NCBI RefSeq assembly: GCF_029024925.1
Contig: NZ_CP118962.1
Location: 1,520,001 to 1,584,000 of the forward strand
From: Enterococcus faecalis
GTDB taxonomy: Bacteria; Bacillota; Bacilli; Lactobacillales; Enterococcaceae
Length of the DNA: 64,000 nucleotides
Direction of reading: 5' to 3'
The notes beneath the pieces are model-generated. The model searched no databases, was not told the DNA's origin, and saw nothing but the letters and a program-made list of their open reading frames with translations. Position numbers and translations under genes: made by a program. This document shows, piece by piece, positions 36,680 to 43,999 of this stretch. Numbering within the stretch: the first letter of the stretch is position 1; each line of letters starts with the position of its first letter.

Positions 36680-37231
36680 TTAGTCTGTTTCAATCAAGCC
36701 ATATTTGCCATCTTTACGACGGTAAACAATGCTTGTTCCATTTGTTTCAGCATCTTCAAAAATGAAGAAGTTGTGTCCTAACATGTTCATTTGTAAAACA
36801 GCTTCTTCACTGTCCATCGGTTTTAATGATAGACGTTTTGTACGAACGATGTCTAATTCTGAAGGTGTTTCTTCTGTTTCTTCACCAACTAAGAAGACAG
36901 CGGCTTTTGTATTGTTACGTCCTGTTTCACGAGATTTTCTGTTGATTTTTGTTTTAAATTTACGAATTTGTCGTTCTAATTTATCGACAACCAAATCAAT
37001 ACTTGCGTATAAATCAGGTGACGTTTCTTCAGCTCGTAAAACTAGATAAGGAAGAGGAATAGTAACCTCGACTTTGGCTGTTTTTTCAGTGTACACTTTC
37101 AAATTCACGTGAACCGTTGCTTCAGGTGAATCGCTGAAATATCTTTCTAATTTACCGACTTTTTTCTCAACATAGTCTCGAATCGCTTCGGTTACCTCGA
37201 TATTTTCTCCACGTACATTATATCTAAACAT
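36680..37231 (-). CDS. hpf: Long-type ribosome hibernation promoting factor
   Basis: A 183-residue protein with the HPF/RaiA domain at residues 1-100 (MFRYNVRGENIEVTEAIRDY, the basic end KFKTKINRKSRE) and the long C-terminal domain (about residues 125-183, VRTKRLSLKPMDSEEAVLQM) that drives 100S ribosome dimerisation. This two-domain long form is usual in Firmicutes. The ATG at 37231 follows AAAGGGG; six codons upstream are not supported. A near-consensus promoter lies 75 bases upstream, which fits a highly expressed stationary-phase gene. Confidence 0.96.
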   Translation of the reverse strand: MFRYNVRGENIEVTEAIRDYVEKKVGKLERYFSDSPEATVHVNLKVYTEKTAKVEVTIPLPYLVLRAEETSPDLYASIDLVVDKLERQIRKFKTKINRKSRETGRNNTKAAVFLVGEETEETPSELDIVRTKRLSLKPMDSEEAVLQMNMLGHNFFIFEDAETNGTSIVYRRKDGKYGLIETD

Positions 37232-37305
37232 AACAATTACCCCTTTCATCTACCAGTAAAGAAAAGATTAAAGGACCACTCTTTAATTCCCTTCTTCTTA
37301 ATTTC

Positions 37306-37334
37306 ATTATATCGAATAATCTGGGTTTTGCCAA
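37306..37334 (-). promoter_or_regulatory. hpf promoter
   Basis: On the minus strand TTGGCA (37329-37334), 17 bases, TATAAT (37306-37311): strong sigma-A type. Transcription would start near 37299, a 68-base leader. Confidence 0.85.
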
Positions 37335-37369
37335 CAAAATAGTCATCAAATTTATGAATTCTTTTCTTT

Positions 37370-38056
37370 TTACCGCGCGAGAGTAAACGTATTCAAACTT
37401 TTAGGATAACAGTCATTGATAACAGCAGCTGCGTGGAAAAGAGTTCGTCCAGTGGTATAGATGTCATCCACCAAAATAACAGAACAATTTTTTAATTTTT
37501 TTTGGTTTTCTTTTTGGATGGCAAATGGTTGTTGCAACCGCATCCTTTCCTTTCTAGTTTTCTTAGATTGCGGAACATTTTCCTCTTTTCTAATTAAAAA
37601 AGGGCTGTACGGAACATCAGCCGCTTCTAGTAAGCCAATTACTTGGTTGAAGCCTCGTTCTTGCATTCGTTTTTCGGATAAGGGCACCGGAATAATATAG
37701 TCCGCAGATTGTTGCCGAAAGTAAGAGTTGATTTCCTCATTAAAACACGTTCTTAAGCGATAGTCTCCTTGAAATTTATAGCGTTCCATCCACTCTTGCA
37801 TTCCTTCATCATAATGGAACAACGCTGCATTATGAAAAGAATACTCGGGATAAAGCAGCTGCCACCTTTGACAATCAAAACAATAGCGCTCTTGGCTGAC
37901 GCGACTACAGCCAAAACAAGTGCCTGTCATTGGCAGTTTCTGGAACTTTGCTTGGCAGTGCTGGCAAAGTGAAGGCCTCGCCCATTTTTTAAAACGTAAG
38001 AGCATTTTTAATGTTATCTCCAAACGAATGGGGCTTGCGCAATTTTTACAATCCAT
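37370..38056 (-). CDS. comFC: ComF-type phosphoribosyltransferase-like protein
   Basis: A 228-residue ComFC protein of the competence system, required for DNA uptake in other species. The N-terminus holds cysteine pairs (CKNC, CQHC, CFGC and CFDC) that would bind zinc, followed by a phosphoribosyltransferase fold with VILVDDIYTTGRTL. The ATG at 38056 lies within the comFA stop region (11-base overlap), so translation is coupled. Since comFA upstream is broken, translation initiation here may depend on ribosomes ending in the second comFA frame. Confidence 0.93.
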   Translation of the reverse strand: MDCKNCASPIRLEITLKMLLRFKKWARPSLCQHCQAKFQKLPMTGTCFGCSRVSQERYCFDCQRWQLLYPEYSFHNAALFHYDEGMQEWMERYKFQGDYRLRTCFNEEINSYFRQQSADYIIPVPLSEKRMQERGFNQVIGLLEAADVPYSPFLIRKEENVPQSKKTRKERMRLQQPFAIQKENQKKLKNCSVILVDDIYTTGRTLFHAAAVINDCYPKSLNTFTLAR

Positions 38057-39363
38057 CTAACATCCCTCGTTTGCTAGCCAAGCGATTCATTTGCTTTATT
38101 TGCCGAATTGCCTCTTTCATGTCTCTTGTTTCCCCATCATGTAAAAATAAAACTTCGCCGTAATTGAATTCTTGTCTTCGATCGACTCGGCCCGCAATTT
38201 GGACAAGTGTTGAAGAAGTGAAGACTCGATGATTGGCACCATAAACAATAACTGAGACTGCATCAAAAGTCACACCACGTTCTAAAATGGTTGTAGTGAT
38301 CAAAATATCCGTTTTCTGCTGACGCATTGCTTGAACTTTTTCTAGGCGAAGCTCATCACTACCATAAACGGCGACAACTTCTTTGTCGGAAAATCGCTGA
38401 GCTATTAATGCATGCAATTGGTGAATTAATGAAATGCTTGGGCAAAATAGTAAAACTGAATTACGCACCAATAAACGTTTCAAATGATGTGCAATGATTT
38501 TAATATTTTTGCTAGAAAGACGTTGCCACGACTGAACCCAAAATCGGCGTGGCACAGGTAATGGCCTACGATGATATCTTGCTGGCAAAATACTGGCTGC
38601 TAACTTCTTTTGCTGTAAAAGCTTCCGCAATTCTTTCGTAGGCGTTGCTGTTAAGTACACCAAACTACTTCTTTTTTTTTCGTGCGTTACGCACTCCATA
38701 ATAAAGATGTTCGTTATTAACAAAAGGAAAAGAGTCGACTTCATCAACGATAAGTAAATCAAACGCTTGATGGAATTTCAATAATTGATGGGTGGTGCAA
38801 ATCACTAGTTTCGTATAACGATACGCTTCTTGACTGTTTCCATGAAGTAAAGCAATTGCTTCGTGAGGAAAAACCGCTTGGATTCTGGGAAAAAGTTCTA
38901 AGCAAACATCGACACGCGGCGAAGCCAGCGCAATTCGTCCCCCTTCTTGTAAGGTTTGGTGCAAAACAGCAAATAACATTTCTGTTTTGCCTGCACCTGT
39001 AACTGCCCACACTAAGCGATTCTCTCTTGCTTTTGCTGTCTCACAAAGTTCAACCGAGATCGCTTGCTGTCCCTTTGTTAATTGTCCAGACCACTCAAAA
39101 AAGACAGTTCTTGGGCTATTGGGCCTTTCTGGTAAATGACAAAATTTTTGACAAGAAGTCACACGGCCTAATTGAATGCACGCATGACAGTAGTATACAT
39201 TTGTCGCCAGTCTGTTTTCTTTTTTGGATACGACTTCCCCGCACCGCTGACATTGAATTGTTAGGGGGGAACGCTCTAACATTGTTGGTAAATAAACCAG
39301 TTTTGTCTGTATTGAACGTTCTGTTTCTTCAATAATTATTTTACGTCCATGCAAGTCTTCCAT
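38046..39363 (-). pseudogene. comFA: comFA, interrupted by a frameshift in an A9 tract
   Basis: ComFA is the helicase-like motor of the competence DNA uptake machine. Here it lies in two frames: residues 1-232 (39363-38665), which hold a zinc finger (CQRC...CHAC), Walker A GAGKTE and the DEVD motif, and then stop; and a second open frame (to 38046) with the C-terminal helicase motifs (LVYLTATPTKELRK, VQIAGRVDRRQEF). Both align into one 438-residue protein if one A is dropped from a run of nine A at 38672-38680. The first frame has GAGGTGG and an ATG at 39363. It may be a plain lesion, sequencing error, or a length-variable tract that slips in transcription or replication. Confidence 0.85.
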
Positions 39364-39411
39364 GTTAACCACCTCAATTATAAAATACGCATTTCTCTAG
39401 CTTTTTTACGA

Positions 39412-39466
39412 AAAAAAAAGACAAGTTGCTTTTTCGAAGATTCTCGAAAAAACAACTTGTTTTTAC
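39412..39466 (-). terminator. Terminator of the PTS IIB gene
   Basis: A long hairpin with arms AAGTTGTTTTTTCGAGA-like and its complement, followed on the minus strand by a run of nine T. It ends the lone IIB gene and insulates comFA. Confidence 0.8.
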
Positions 39467-39798
39467 TCTTTTTTATCTGCTTGTGCTAACAAATCCAAGG
39501 CTTGTTCCAACACTTTTTCCCCGTTCATTAAGCCGTAATCAGACATGCTAATGACATCTGTTGGGATACCTTTTGGTGATAGACGCTTTTCAAAATCACT
39601 CTTCATATAACGAACTTGTGGACCTAACAATAACACATCGACTGGATTATTTTCTAAATTTGTGTCTGCTTCCGATGCAGAAGCCGCAAATATATGGGCA
39701 TCTAAGCCTTGATTAAATGCTGCTTTTTGCATTTTTGTAACAAGTAAACTAGTACTCATTCCTGCGGAGCAAACTAACATAATTGTTTTTTTTGACAT
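39463..39798 (-). CDS. Lone PTS lactose/cellobiose-type IIB subunit
   Basis: A 111-residue EIIB protein of the lactose/cellobiose family. The phosphocysteine is C10 in MLVCSAGMSTS, and LLLGPQVRYM is the second conserved motif. No IIA or IIC gene is near, although a PTS permease needs both, so it must work with components encoded elsewhere or have a regulatory role. The ATG at 39798 follows AAAGGGG; eleven upstream codons are unsupported. The promoter upstream (39856-39883) is close to perfect consensus, so expression should be high. Confidence 0.9.
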   Translation of the reverse strand: MSKKTIMLVCSAGMSTSLLVTKMQKAAFNQGLDAHIFAASASEADTNLENNPVDVLLLGPQVRYMKSDFEKRLSPKGIPTDVISMSDYGLMNGEKVLEQALDLLAQADKKE

Positions 39799-39855
39799 TT
39801 TAACAGCCCCTTTTACCATTGCCTTTTTCAATTTTCAACATTATCTATTAAAAAT

Positions 39856-39883
39856 ATTATAGTGTAAAGTTAATTTTTGTCAA
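39856..39883 (-). promoter_or_regulatory. Strong promoter of the PTS IIB gene
   Basis: On the minus strand TTGACA (39878-39883), 16 bases, TATAAT (39856-39861): both hexamers match consensus exactly. Confidence 0.85.
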
Positions 39884-39918
39884 TCATTCTTGTTTTTTAA
39901 AGCGGATACAATCCTAGT

Positions 39919-40206
39919 TTAAACGTACCATGCTGATTTCAGTAATTTATTAAATACCACATATTCTTTTTCCAAATTCACTTGAACTACTTGGTAACTC
40001 GCATTCAACCAACCATAAGCGCCCTTTTCTGGATGCTTATAATCGTTCGCCCACCAATCGACATCTGTCTTAGCAGTTTTTGGTAAACCAGAATGAGGGA
40101 ATAACAATTCATCAAACTGAGTAAAGGTCAAAGTAACTTGGGAACCGCCATTCGTTTTCAAATAATGAGTAATTGTATCATATTTTTTCTGTCGTGTATG
40201 TACCAT
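39919..40206 (-). CDS. Small protein of DUF7662-like type
   Basis: A 95-residue soluble protein with the pattern KYDTITHYLKTNGGSQVTLT, FDELLFPHSGLP, WWANDYKHP and GWLNASYQVVQVNLE. This layout (start helix, F-x-x-ell with small conserved turn, WW-x-N-D, aromatic strand) is that of the DUF7662 group, found alone or near DNA-associated genes; the function is unknown. The ATG at 40206 follows GGGAGGCGC. It is divergent from yigZ with a 141-base gap. Confidence 0.6.
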   Translation of the reverse strand: MVHTRQKKYDTITHYLKTNGGSQVTLTFTQFDELLFPHSGLPKTAKTDVDWWANDYKHPEKGAYGWLNASYQVVQVNLEKEYVVFNKLLKSAWYV

Positions 40207-40288
40207 TTTCCAGCGCCTCCCTTTTCTCTATCATACCTTATTATAACGTTTTTTTCCAAAAATCTCACAAAAAAGATGAGAGAAAAAG

Positions 40289-40317
40289 TTGCTATTCAGT
40301 TGATTCTTTTTTATACT
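40289..40317 (+). promoter_or_regulatory. yigZ promoter
   Basis: TTGCTA (40289-40294), 17 bases, TATACT (40312-40317). Leader of about 24 bases. Confidence 0.65.
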
Positions 40318-40347
40318 GACTTTATTACGAGAGAAAAGGATGCCCAT

Positions 40348-41010
40348 ATGTTAGAAAGCTATATTACAGTCAAACAAGATGGTTTCAGCGAGATTGAAAT
40401 CAAGAAATCGCGGTTTATCTGTTCTGTAAAGCGCGTAACATCAGAAGAAGAAGCAAAAGCCTTTATCGCCGCAATAAAAAAAGAACATTGGAAAGCCAAT
40501 CATAATTGTAGTGCTTTTGTGATCGGCGAAAAAAATGACATTCAGCGGAGTAGCGATGACGGCGAACCTAGTGGCACTGCTGGTGTTCCAATGCTGGAAG
40601 TCTTAAAGAAAAAAGAGTTAATCAACGTAGTGGCTGTTGTCACTCGTTATTTTGGCGGAATAAAATTAGGCACTGGTGGTTTAATCCGAGCATATAGTCA
40701 TGCTCTTTCCCACACTTTAGATGAAATTGGTTTAGTCATTGGCAAATTGCAACAAGAGCTATTGATTACGATCGCCTATCCTTTATTAGGAAAAGCCCAA
40801 GCCTTTTTGGAACATAGTCCCTACACGCTTAAAGAAACTATTTACACAGAGTCTATTCAGTTAATTTGTTTAGTAGATGAACAAGCAACAGAAACATTTA
40901 TAGCTGAAATGACGGATCTACTTAACGGCCAGTTGACAATTGAAAAAGGCGCAACAAGCTATCACGAACTACCATTTAACGAAAAAGGAGCACAAGCAAA
41001 TGACATTTGA
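40348..41010 (+). CDS. YigZ/IMPACT family protein
   Basis: A 220-residue protein of the YigZ family. The N-terminal IMPACT domain contains KSRFICSV, AFVIGEKNDIQRSSDDGEPSG and the hallmark RYFGGIKLGTGGLIRAYS (about residues 103-120); a C-terminal ferredoxin-like DUF1949 domain follows. Mammalian relatives bind GCN1; the bacterial function is not settled. I start at the ATG at 40348 behind AAAGGAT, although the frame stays open far upstream without sites. It overlaps the next gene by 11 bases, so both are cotranscribed. Confidence 0.9.
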   Translation: MLESYITVKQDGFSEIEIKKSRFICSVKRVTSEEEAKAFIAAIKKEHWKANHNCSAFVIGEKNDIQRSSDDGEPSGTAGVPMLEVLKKKELINVVAVVTRYFGGIKLGTGGLIRAYSHALSHTLDEIGLVIGKLQQELLITIAYPLLGKAQAFLEHSPYTLKETIYTESIQLICLVDEQATETFIAEMTDLLNGQLTIEKGATSYHELPFNEKGAQANDI

Positions 41011-41233
41011 AGAAGTATTGCCACAGATTAAAGCAGGAAAAAAAGCCGTACGTAAAGGCTGGAGCGGTTTTGAACTTTTTATTGAATTACGTGATGAAAT
41101 TGGCACCTCCGAAGGTGAATTTTTACAAGTTACCCCGTATTTTTTAATCAAAACTTCTGATGAAGGCTACAGCATGTTTTCACCAACACCTTGTGATGTC
41201 TTAGCAGAAGATTGGGTGATTGTTGAAGCATAA
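41000..41233 (+). CDS. Tad2/DUF2829 domain protein
   Basis: A 77-residue protein made of a single DUF2829 domain: MTFEEVLPQIKAGKKAVRKG, WSG...ELFIELRDE, a middle strand LQVTPYFLIKTSDEG and the closing DVLAEDWVIVE motif (W at 72). Tad2, the phage anti-Thoeris protein that sequesters the Thoeris signal, has this domain, but many chromosomal members have no known job. It overlaps yigZ by 11 bases and starts behind AAAGGAG. No prophage gene is adjacent. Whether it binds any nucleotide signal cannot be judged here. Confidence 0.75.
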   Translation: MTFEEVLPQIKAGKKAVRKGWSGFELFIELRDEIGTSEGEFLQVTPYFLIKTSDEGYSMFSPTPCDVLAEDWVIVEA

Positions 41234-41242
41234 CTACACACA

Positions 41243-41294
41243 TAAGGTCTGGCAGATTACGGCGATTGCTCGTTCTTCCAGACCTTAATTTTTA
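41243..41294 (+). terminator. Terminator of yigZ-Tad2 unit
   Basis: A ten-base stem TAAGGTCTGG/CCAGACCTTA (41243-41252 with 41278-41287) with a 25-base loop, followed by ATTTTTA. Confidence 0.7.
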
Positions 41295-41316
41295 AATGTT
41301 TAAAGGAGTTTTTCTT

Positions 41317-42081
41317 ATGCCAAAAGAATTTGAAACAAAACGGGTGCTTGTAACCGGTGCAGCTTCAGGGATTGGCCAAGCACAAGCAATTGCCTTTGCT
41401 GAGCAAGGTGCTGAAGTTATTGGCATCGACCTAGACGAAACGGGGTTAAAGCAGACAGCCGCACTGGTTAACCCAGATTCTACTAAGCCATTTACTTATT
41501 TTGTCGGTGATGTGTCTTCTCCCTCATTTGTGCAAGCCACGATGAAACAAATTGTGAAAGACAACGGCCAAATTGATATTTTATTAAATACGGCAGGTAT
41601 TTTAGATGATTATCGTCCTTCTCTAGAAACTTCGGAAGCTTTATGGGATCAAATTTTAGCAACCAATTTAAAAAGTGTCTTTTTAGTGACCAATGCTCTA
41701 TTACCTTATTTCCTCCAACAAAAAAAAGGAGTAATCGTTAATATGGCATCTATCGCTGGCTTAGTAGCTGGGGGCGGCGGCGCAGCGTACACTGCCTCCA
41801 AACACGCAATCATCGGGTATACAAAACAACTTTCCTACGATTATGCCAAATTAGGCATTCGAGCAAATGCGATTGCGCCAGGTGCCATCCAAACACCCAT
41901 GAACGCAGCTGATTTTGCAGGAGAAGGTGAAATGGCTACTTGGGTAGCAAGTGAAACACCTGCGGGCCGTTGGGCACAGCCACAAGAGGTAGCAAAACTT
42001 TCATTATTTCTAGCTAGTGATGACGCTGATTATATCCATGGCACAGTTATGACCATTGATGGTGGTTGGACCATGAAATAA
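41317..42081 (+). CDS. Short-chain dehydrogenase/reductase
   Basis: A 254-residue SDR enzyme of the classical FabG-like type. It has the cofactor motif TGAASGIG (residues 14-21), the NTAG element, catalytic Ser in MASIAGL and YTASKHA with Y-x-x-x-K, and a C-terminal GGW ending. The strand-2 acid (GIDLDE) suggests NADH preference. The ATG follows AAAGGAG. It is annotated as 3-oxoacyl-ACP reductase in many genomes, but the substrate cannot be told from sequence; the true FabG of fatty-acid synthesis is elsewhere. The next gene is a transporter 146 bases away. Confidence 0.88.
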   Translation: MPKEFETKRVLVTGAASGIGQAQAIAFAEQGAEVIGIDLDETGLKQTAALVNPDSTKPFTYFVGDVSSPSFVQATMKQIVKDNGQIDILLNTAGILDDYRPSLETSEALWDQILATNLKSVFLVTNALLPYFLQQKKGVIVNMASIAGLVAGGGGAAYTASKHAIIGYTKQLSYDYAKLGIRANAIAPGAIQTPMNAADFAGEGEMATWVASETPAGRWAQPQEVAKLSLFLASDDADYIHGTVMTIDGGWTMK

Positions 42082-42138
42082 AAAGACTTTACAGAGTGTC
42101 TGTTCTTCAGTAACATGTAACACAGTGAGGCAACTCAC

Positions 42139-42226
42139 ACCATAACACTTCAGTTGGCTTTACTGCCCTTCCTTTGGTTATGGTTATCACTAAAACACGT
42201 CGTTGTTTTATAAAGGAGAATCTTAA
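42139..42226 (+). ncRNA. Probable preQ1 riboswitch (class II-like) in the queT leader
   Basis: A stem ACCATAAC/GTTATGGT (42139-42146 with 42177-42184) encloses a loop that ends in CTTCCTTT (42168-42175). That segment is complementary to the AAAGGAG ribosome binding site of queT (42212-42218), so an H-type pseudoknot would hide it. The arrangement (hairpin loop pairs with the Shine-Dalgarno, an A-rich linker with ACACG) is that of the preQ1-II riboswitch of streptococci, and the gene downstream imports a queuosine precursor. An extra small hairpin lies within the loop. Class assignment is by inference. Confidence 0.6.
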
Positions 42227-42748
42227 ATGAATCATTCATCAAATCCACAAACCAGTACGTGGTCAGCTACGGCTTTGGCTAAAATGGCGCTGGTTACCGC
42301 TTTGTATGTCGTTGTCACTGTACTTCTCGCTCCGCTTAGTTTTGGTCCGATACAGCTTCGTCTTGCCGAATTATTTAATTATTTAGGCGTTTTTAACAAG
42401 CGATATATCTGGTCCATTACGTTAGGGGTTGCGATTGCCAACGCCGCTTCGCCTCTTGGTATCATCGATATAGTCATCGGTAGCGCTGGAACGTGCGCAG
42501 TCTTATGGATTGCCTATTTTGCGACAAAAAATCAGCAAAATTTATTGATTAAACTAATGCTAACGGCCATTCTTTTTGCTTTGTCCATGTTCACTGTCGC
42601 CGGACCTTTAACGTTCTTTTATCAGTTACCTTTTTGGTACACATGGTTGACCGTTGGACTTGGTGAACTTCTTTCAATGACCGTCGGCGGTATCCTGATT
42701 TACGTATTAAATAAAAAAATACAGCTTGTAAAACGCATCGAAGAATAA
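42227..42748 (+). CDS. queT: QueT-type queuosine precursor transporter
   Basis: A 173-residue membrane protein with five or six helices, of the QueT family: the substrate-binding S-component of an ECF transporter for a queuosine precursor. The helix 1 region has ALAKMALVTALYVVVTVLLA and the conserved loop FGPIQLRLAELFNYL (about residues 41-55). It needs the shared EcfAA'T module, which is encoded elsewhere. The start ATG follows AAAGGAGAA. The upstream leader carries a candidate preQ1 riboswitch, in good agreement with the call. Confidence 0.92.
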   Translation: MNHSSNPQTSTWSATALAKMALVTALYVVVTVLLAPLSFGPIQLRLAELFNYLGVFNKRYIWSITLGVAIANAASPLGIIDIVIGSAGTCAVLWIAYFATKNQQNLLIKLMLTAILFALSMFTVAGPLTFFYQLPFWYTWLTVGLGELLSMTVGGILIYVLNKKIQLVKRIEE

Positions 42749-42784
42749 AAAAGCGCTTGGGGTTTAAACCCCAAGCGCTTTTTA
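42747..42784 (+). terminator. Terminator of queT
   Basis: A perfect palindrome with stem AAAAGCGCTTGGGGTTT and no loop, with A and T ends. It serves queT and probably the opposite gene at 42788 too. Confidence 0.9.
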
Positions 42785-42787
42785 GCA

Positions 42788-43522
42788 CTATCCTTTAGGT
42801 TGAATGAAGTCTGCTTGCCATTTTCCAAGAGATGGATTGTAATCAAAATACCAAAGTTGTGAAAAATATTGTTTTTGATGCTTGTATCCCGATAAAACAA
42901 GACCGCTTTGAATATCTTCCTCGTAGTCAATACAAGAAAAATGAAGCATCAGTGAAAAACTGGTTTCACTAATATGATGATAATTCGAAGCTGGCGCTAC
43001 TTTCACTTTTTTTACATGATTTCTGATGCCCGCTTGTTGATTTGCTTGTAATACTGCAAGATGTTTTTGATAAAGTTTTTCTGTATAGTTATCTTTGACT
43101 ACAGACAAGTTTTCTTGATCCCACGCTTGTTGTATTTCTAAAAACGTTTGTTGTATTTCTTTTAAGAGTGCCTTTTTTTCTTTTGATGTTCCAGGTAATA
43201 CTGCCCACATTTCTTGAAAAGCGCCTTCATCGACTGGTTGATTTCTACGGCGTCTTTGCCAAATCATCACGCCCCCAAAAAGAACAAAAAACACTGTTGA
43301 AATTAAGCCTTCCAGTGGCGTTGTGTTGCTGGTCCCGGTCTCGTTATGATGAACATAACTTCTTGATCCATCACCGCCTGGCGAAAAACCATTCGAGGGA
43401 TTACCCCCGCTAGGACTTTCTACACGTCCGCCGCCATAGCCACCAGCTACAGCCGCCGCTTGATTAGGCCATAAACAAAAGGCCATGGCACAACCCACAA
43501 AAACTAAAATTAACTTTCTCAT
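42788..43522 (-). CDS. Secreted or membrane TIM44-like domain protein
   Basis: A 244-residue protein with a signal peptide (MRKLILVFVGCAMAFCLWPN, cleavage near AAA), a Gly- and Ser-rich linker, one membrane helix (about residues 73-93) and a cytoplasmic C-terminal domain with W...DYNPSLGKWQADF, which resembles the TIM44/bacterial TIM44-like domain. The ATG at 43522 follows AAAGGTGAG; a longer frame to 43546 overlaps the upstream gene. It forms a pair with the DUF1648 protein. Role unknown. Confidence 0.7.
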   Translation of the reverse strand: MRKLILVFVGCAMAFCLWPNQAAAVAGGYGGGRVESPSGGNPSNGFSPGGDGSRSYVHHNETGTSNTTPLEGLISTVFFVLFGGVMIWQRRRRNQPVDEGAFQEMWAVLPGTSKEKKALLKEIQQTFLEIQQAWDQENLSVVKDNYTEKLYQKHLAVLQANQQAGIRNHVKKVKVAPASNYHHISETSFSLMLHFSCIDYEEDIQSGLVLSGYKHQKQYFSQLWYFDYNPSLGKWQADFIQPKG

Positions 43523-43542
43523 TTTCTCACCTTTCGACCCCT

Positions 43543-43872
43543 TCAAACCAACAAATGAATAAATAGACGCAGGATACTAAACAAAGCGCCAAGATTAACA
43601 ATGATTAAGAACACCTTCAGCCACCTACCATATGGTTGTACTGATTGATAACTTCGTTGATAAATACTCAAGCCAAACAGGACCACTGGCCACATAAATA
43701 TACTAGATCTTGGGCCAAACGAATTACCCTTGCCCCAAAAATTCACATGAATGGGCACATGAGCTGGTAAATCAGGATAAACCAGCGCACTTAATAACAG
43801 TAAACTGACTGCCAAGACACTTGTAACAATAAACAACCGTTGACTAACTTTTTCAATCTGCTTGTTTCTCAT
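43543..43872 (-). CDS. DUF1648 membrane protein
   Basis: A 109-residue protein with three hydrophobic segments and the motif YPDLPAHVPIHVNFWGKGN (about residues 32-50), which is the hallmark of DUF1648, related to SdpI-type immunity proteins. The start ATG lies behind GAGGAGAAAAC at a long spacing. It is the first gene of a pair with the TIM44-like protein. SdpI members protect against peptide toxins or act in signalling; whether this is so here is unknown. Confidence 0.7.
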   Translation of the reverse strand: MRNKQIEKVSQRLFIVTSVLAVSLLLLSALVYPDLPAHVPIHVNFWGKGNSFGPRSSIFMWPVVLFGLSIYQRSYQSVQPYGRWLKVFLIIVNLGALFSILRLFIHLLV

Positions 43873-43942
43873 TATCTTAGTTTTCTCCTCTATTTAATGA
43901 TAGATATACTTTCAGTTTATGCCTCCCTATCTGAATTTGCAA

Positions 43943-43995
43943 TAAAAAAAAGACAAGGAAACATTCGATTAAATGTCCTTGCCTCTGTTTTTAAA
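43943..43995 (-). terminator. Terminator of the pur operon
   Basis: An interrupted stem that pairs GGCAAGGACATTT-type with AAACATTCC-type (about 43952-43965 with 43970-43984), followed on the minus strand by TCTTTTTTTTATTG. It ends purD. Confidence 0.8.
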
Positions 43996-43999
43996 AATC

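Noticed and set aside
38665-38762. Programmed frameshifting as the established explanation for the split comFA
   Set aside because: A slippery A tract is present, but no stimulatory Shine-Dalgarno or downstream structure was seen, so I list it as a disrupted gene with slippage only as a possibility.
39364-39412. ComX (cin-box) promoter before comFA
   Set aside because: TGCGTATT resembles TACGAATA at only five of eight positions, too weak to call.
40138-40347. N-terminal extension of YigZ
   Set aside because: The open frame upstream has no ribosome binding site, lies over the promoter and the opposite gene, and homologues begin at the ATG at 40348.
42082-42138. Transcription terminator of the SDR gene
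   Set aside because: The GTGAGGCAACTCAC hairpin has only a five-base stem with no T run; it is more likely part of the queT leader.
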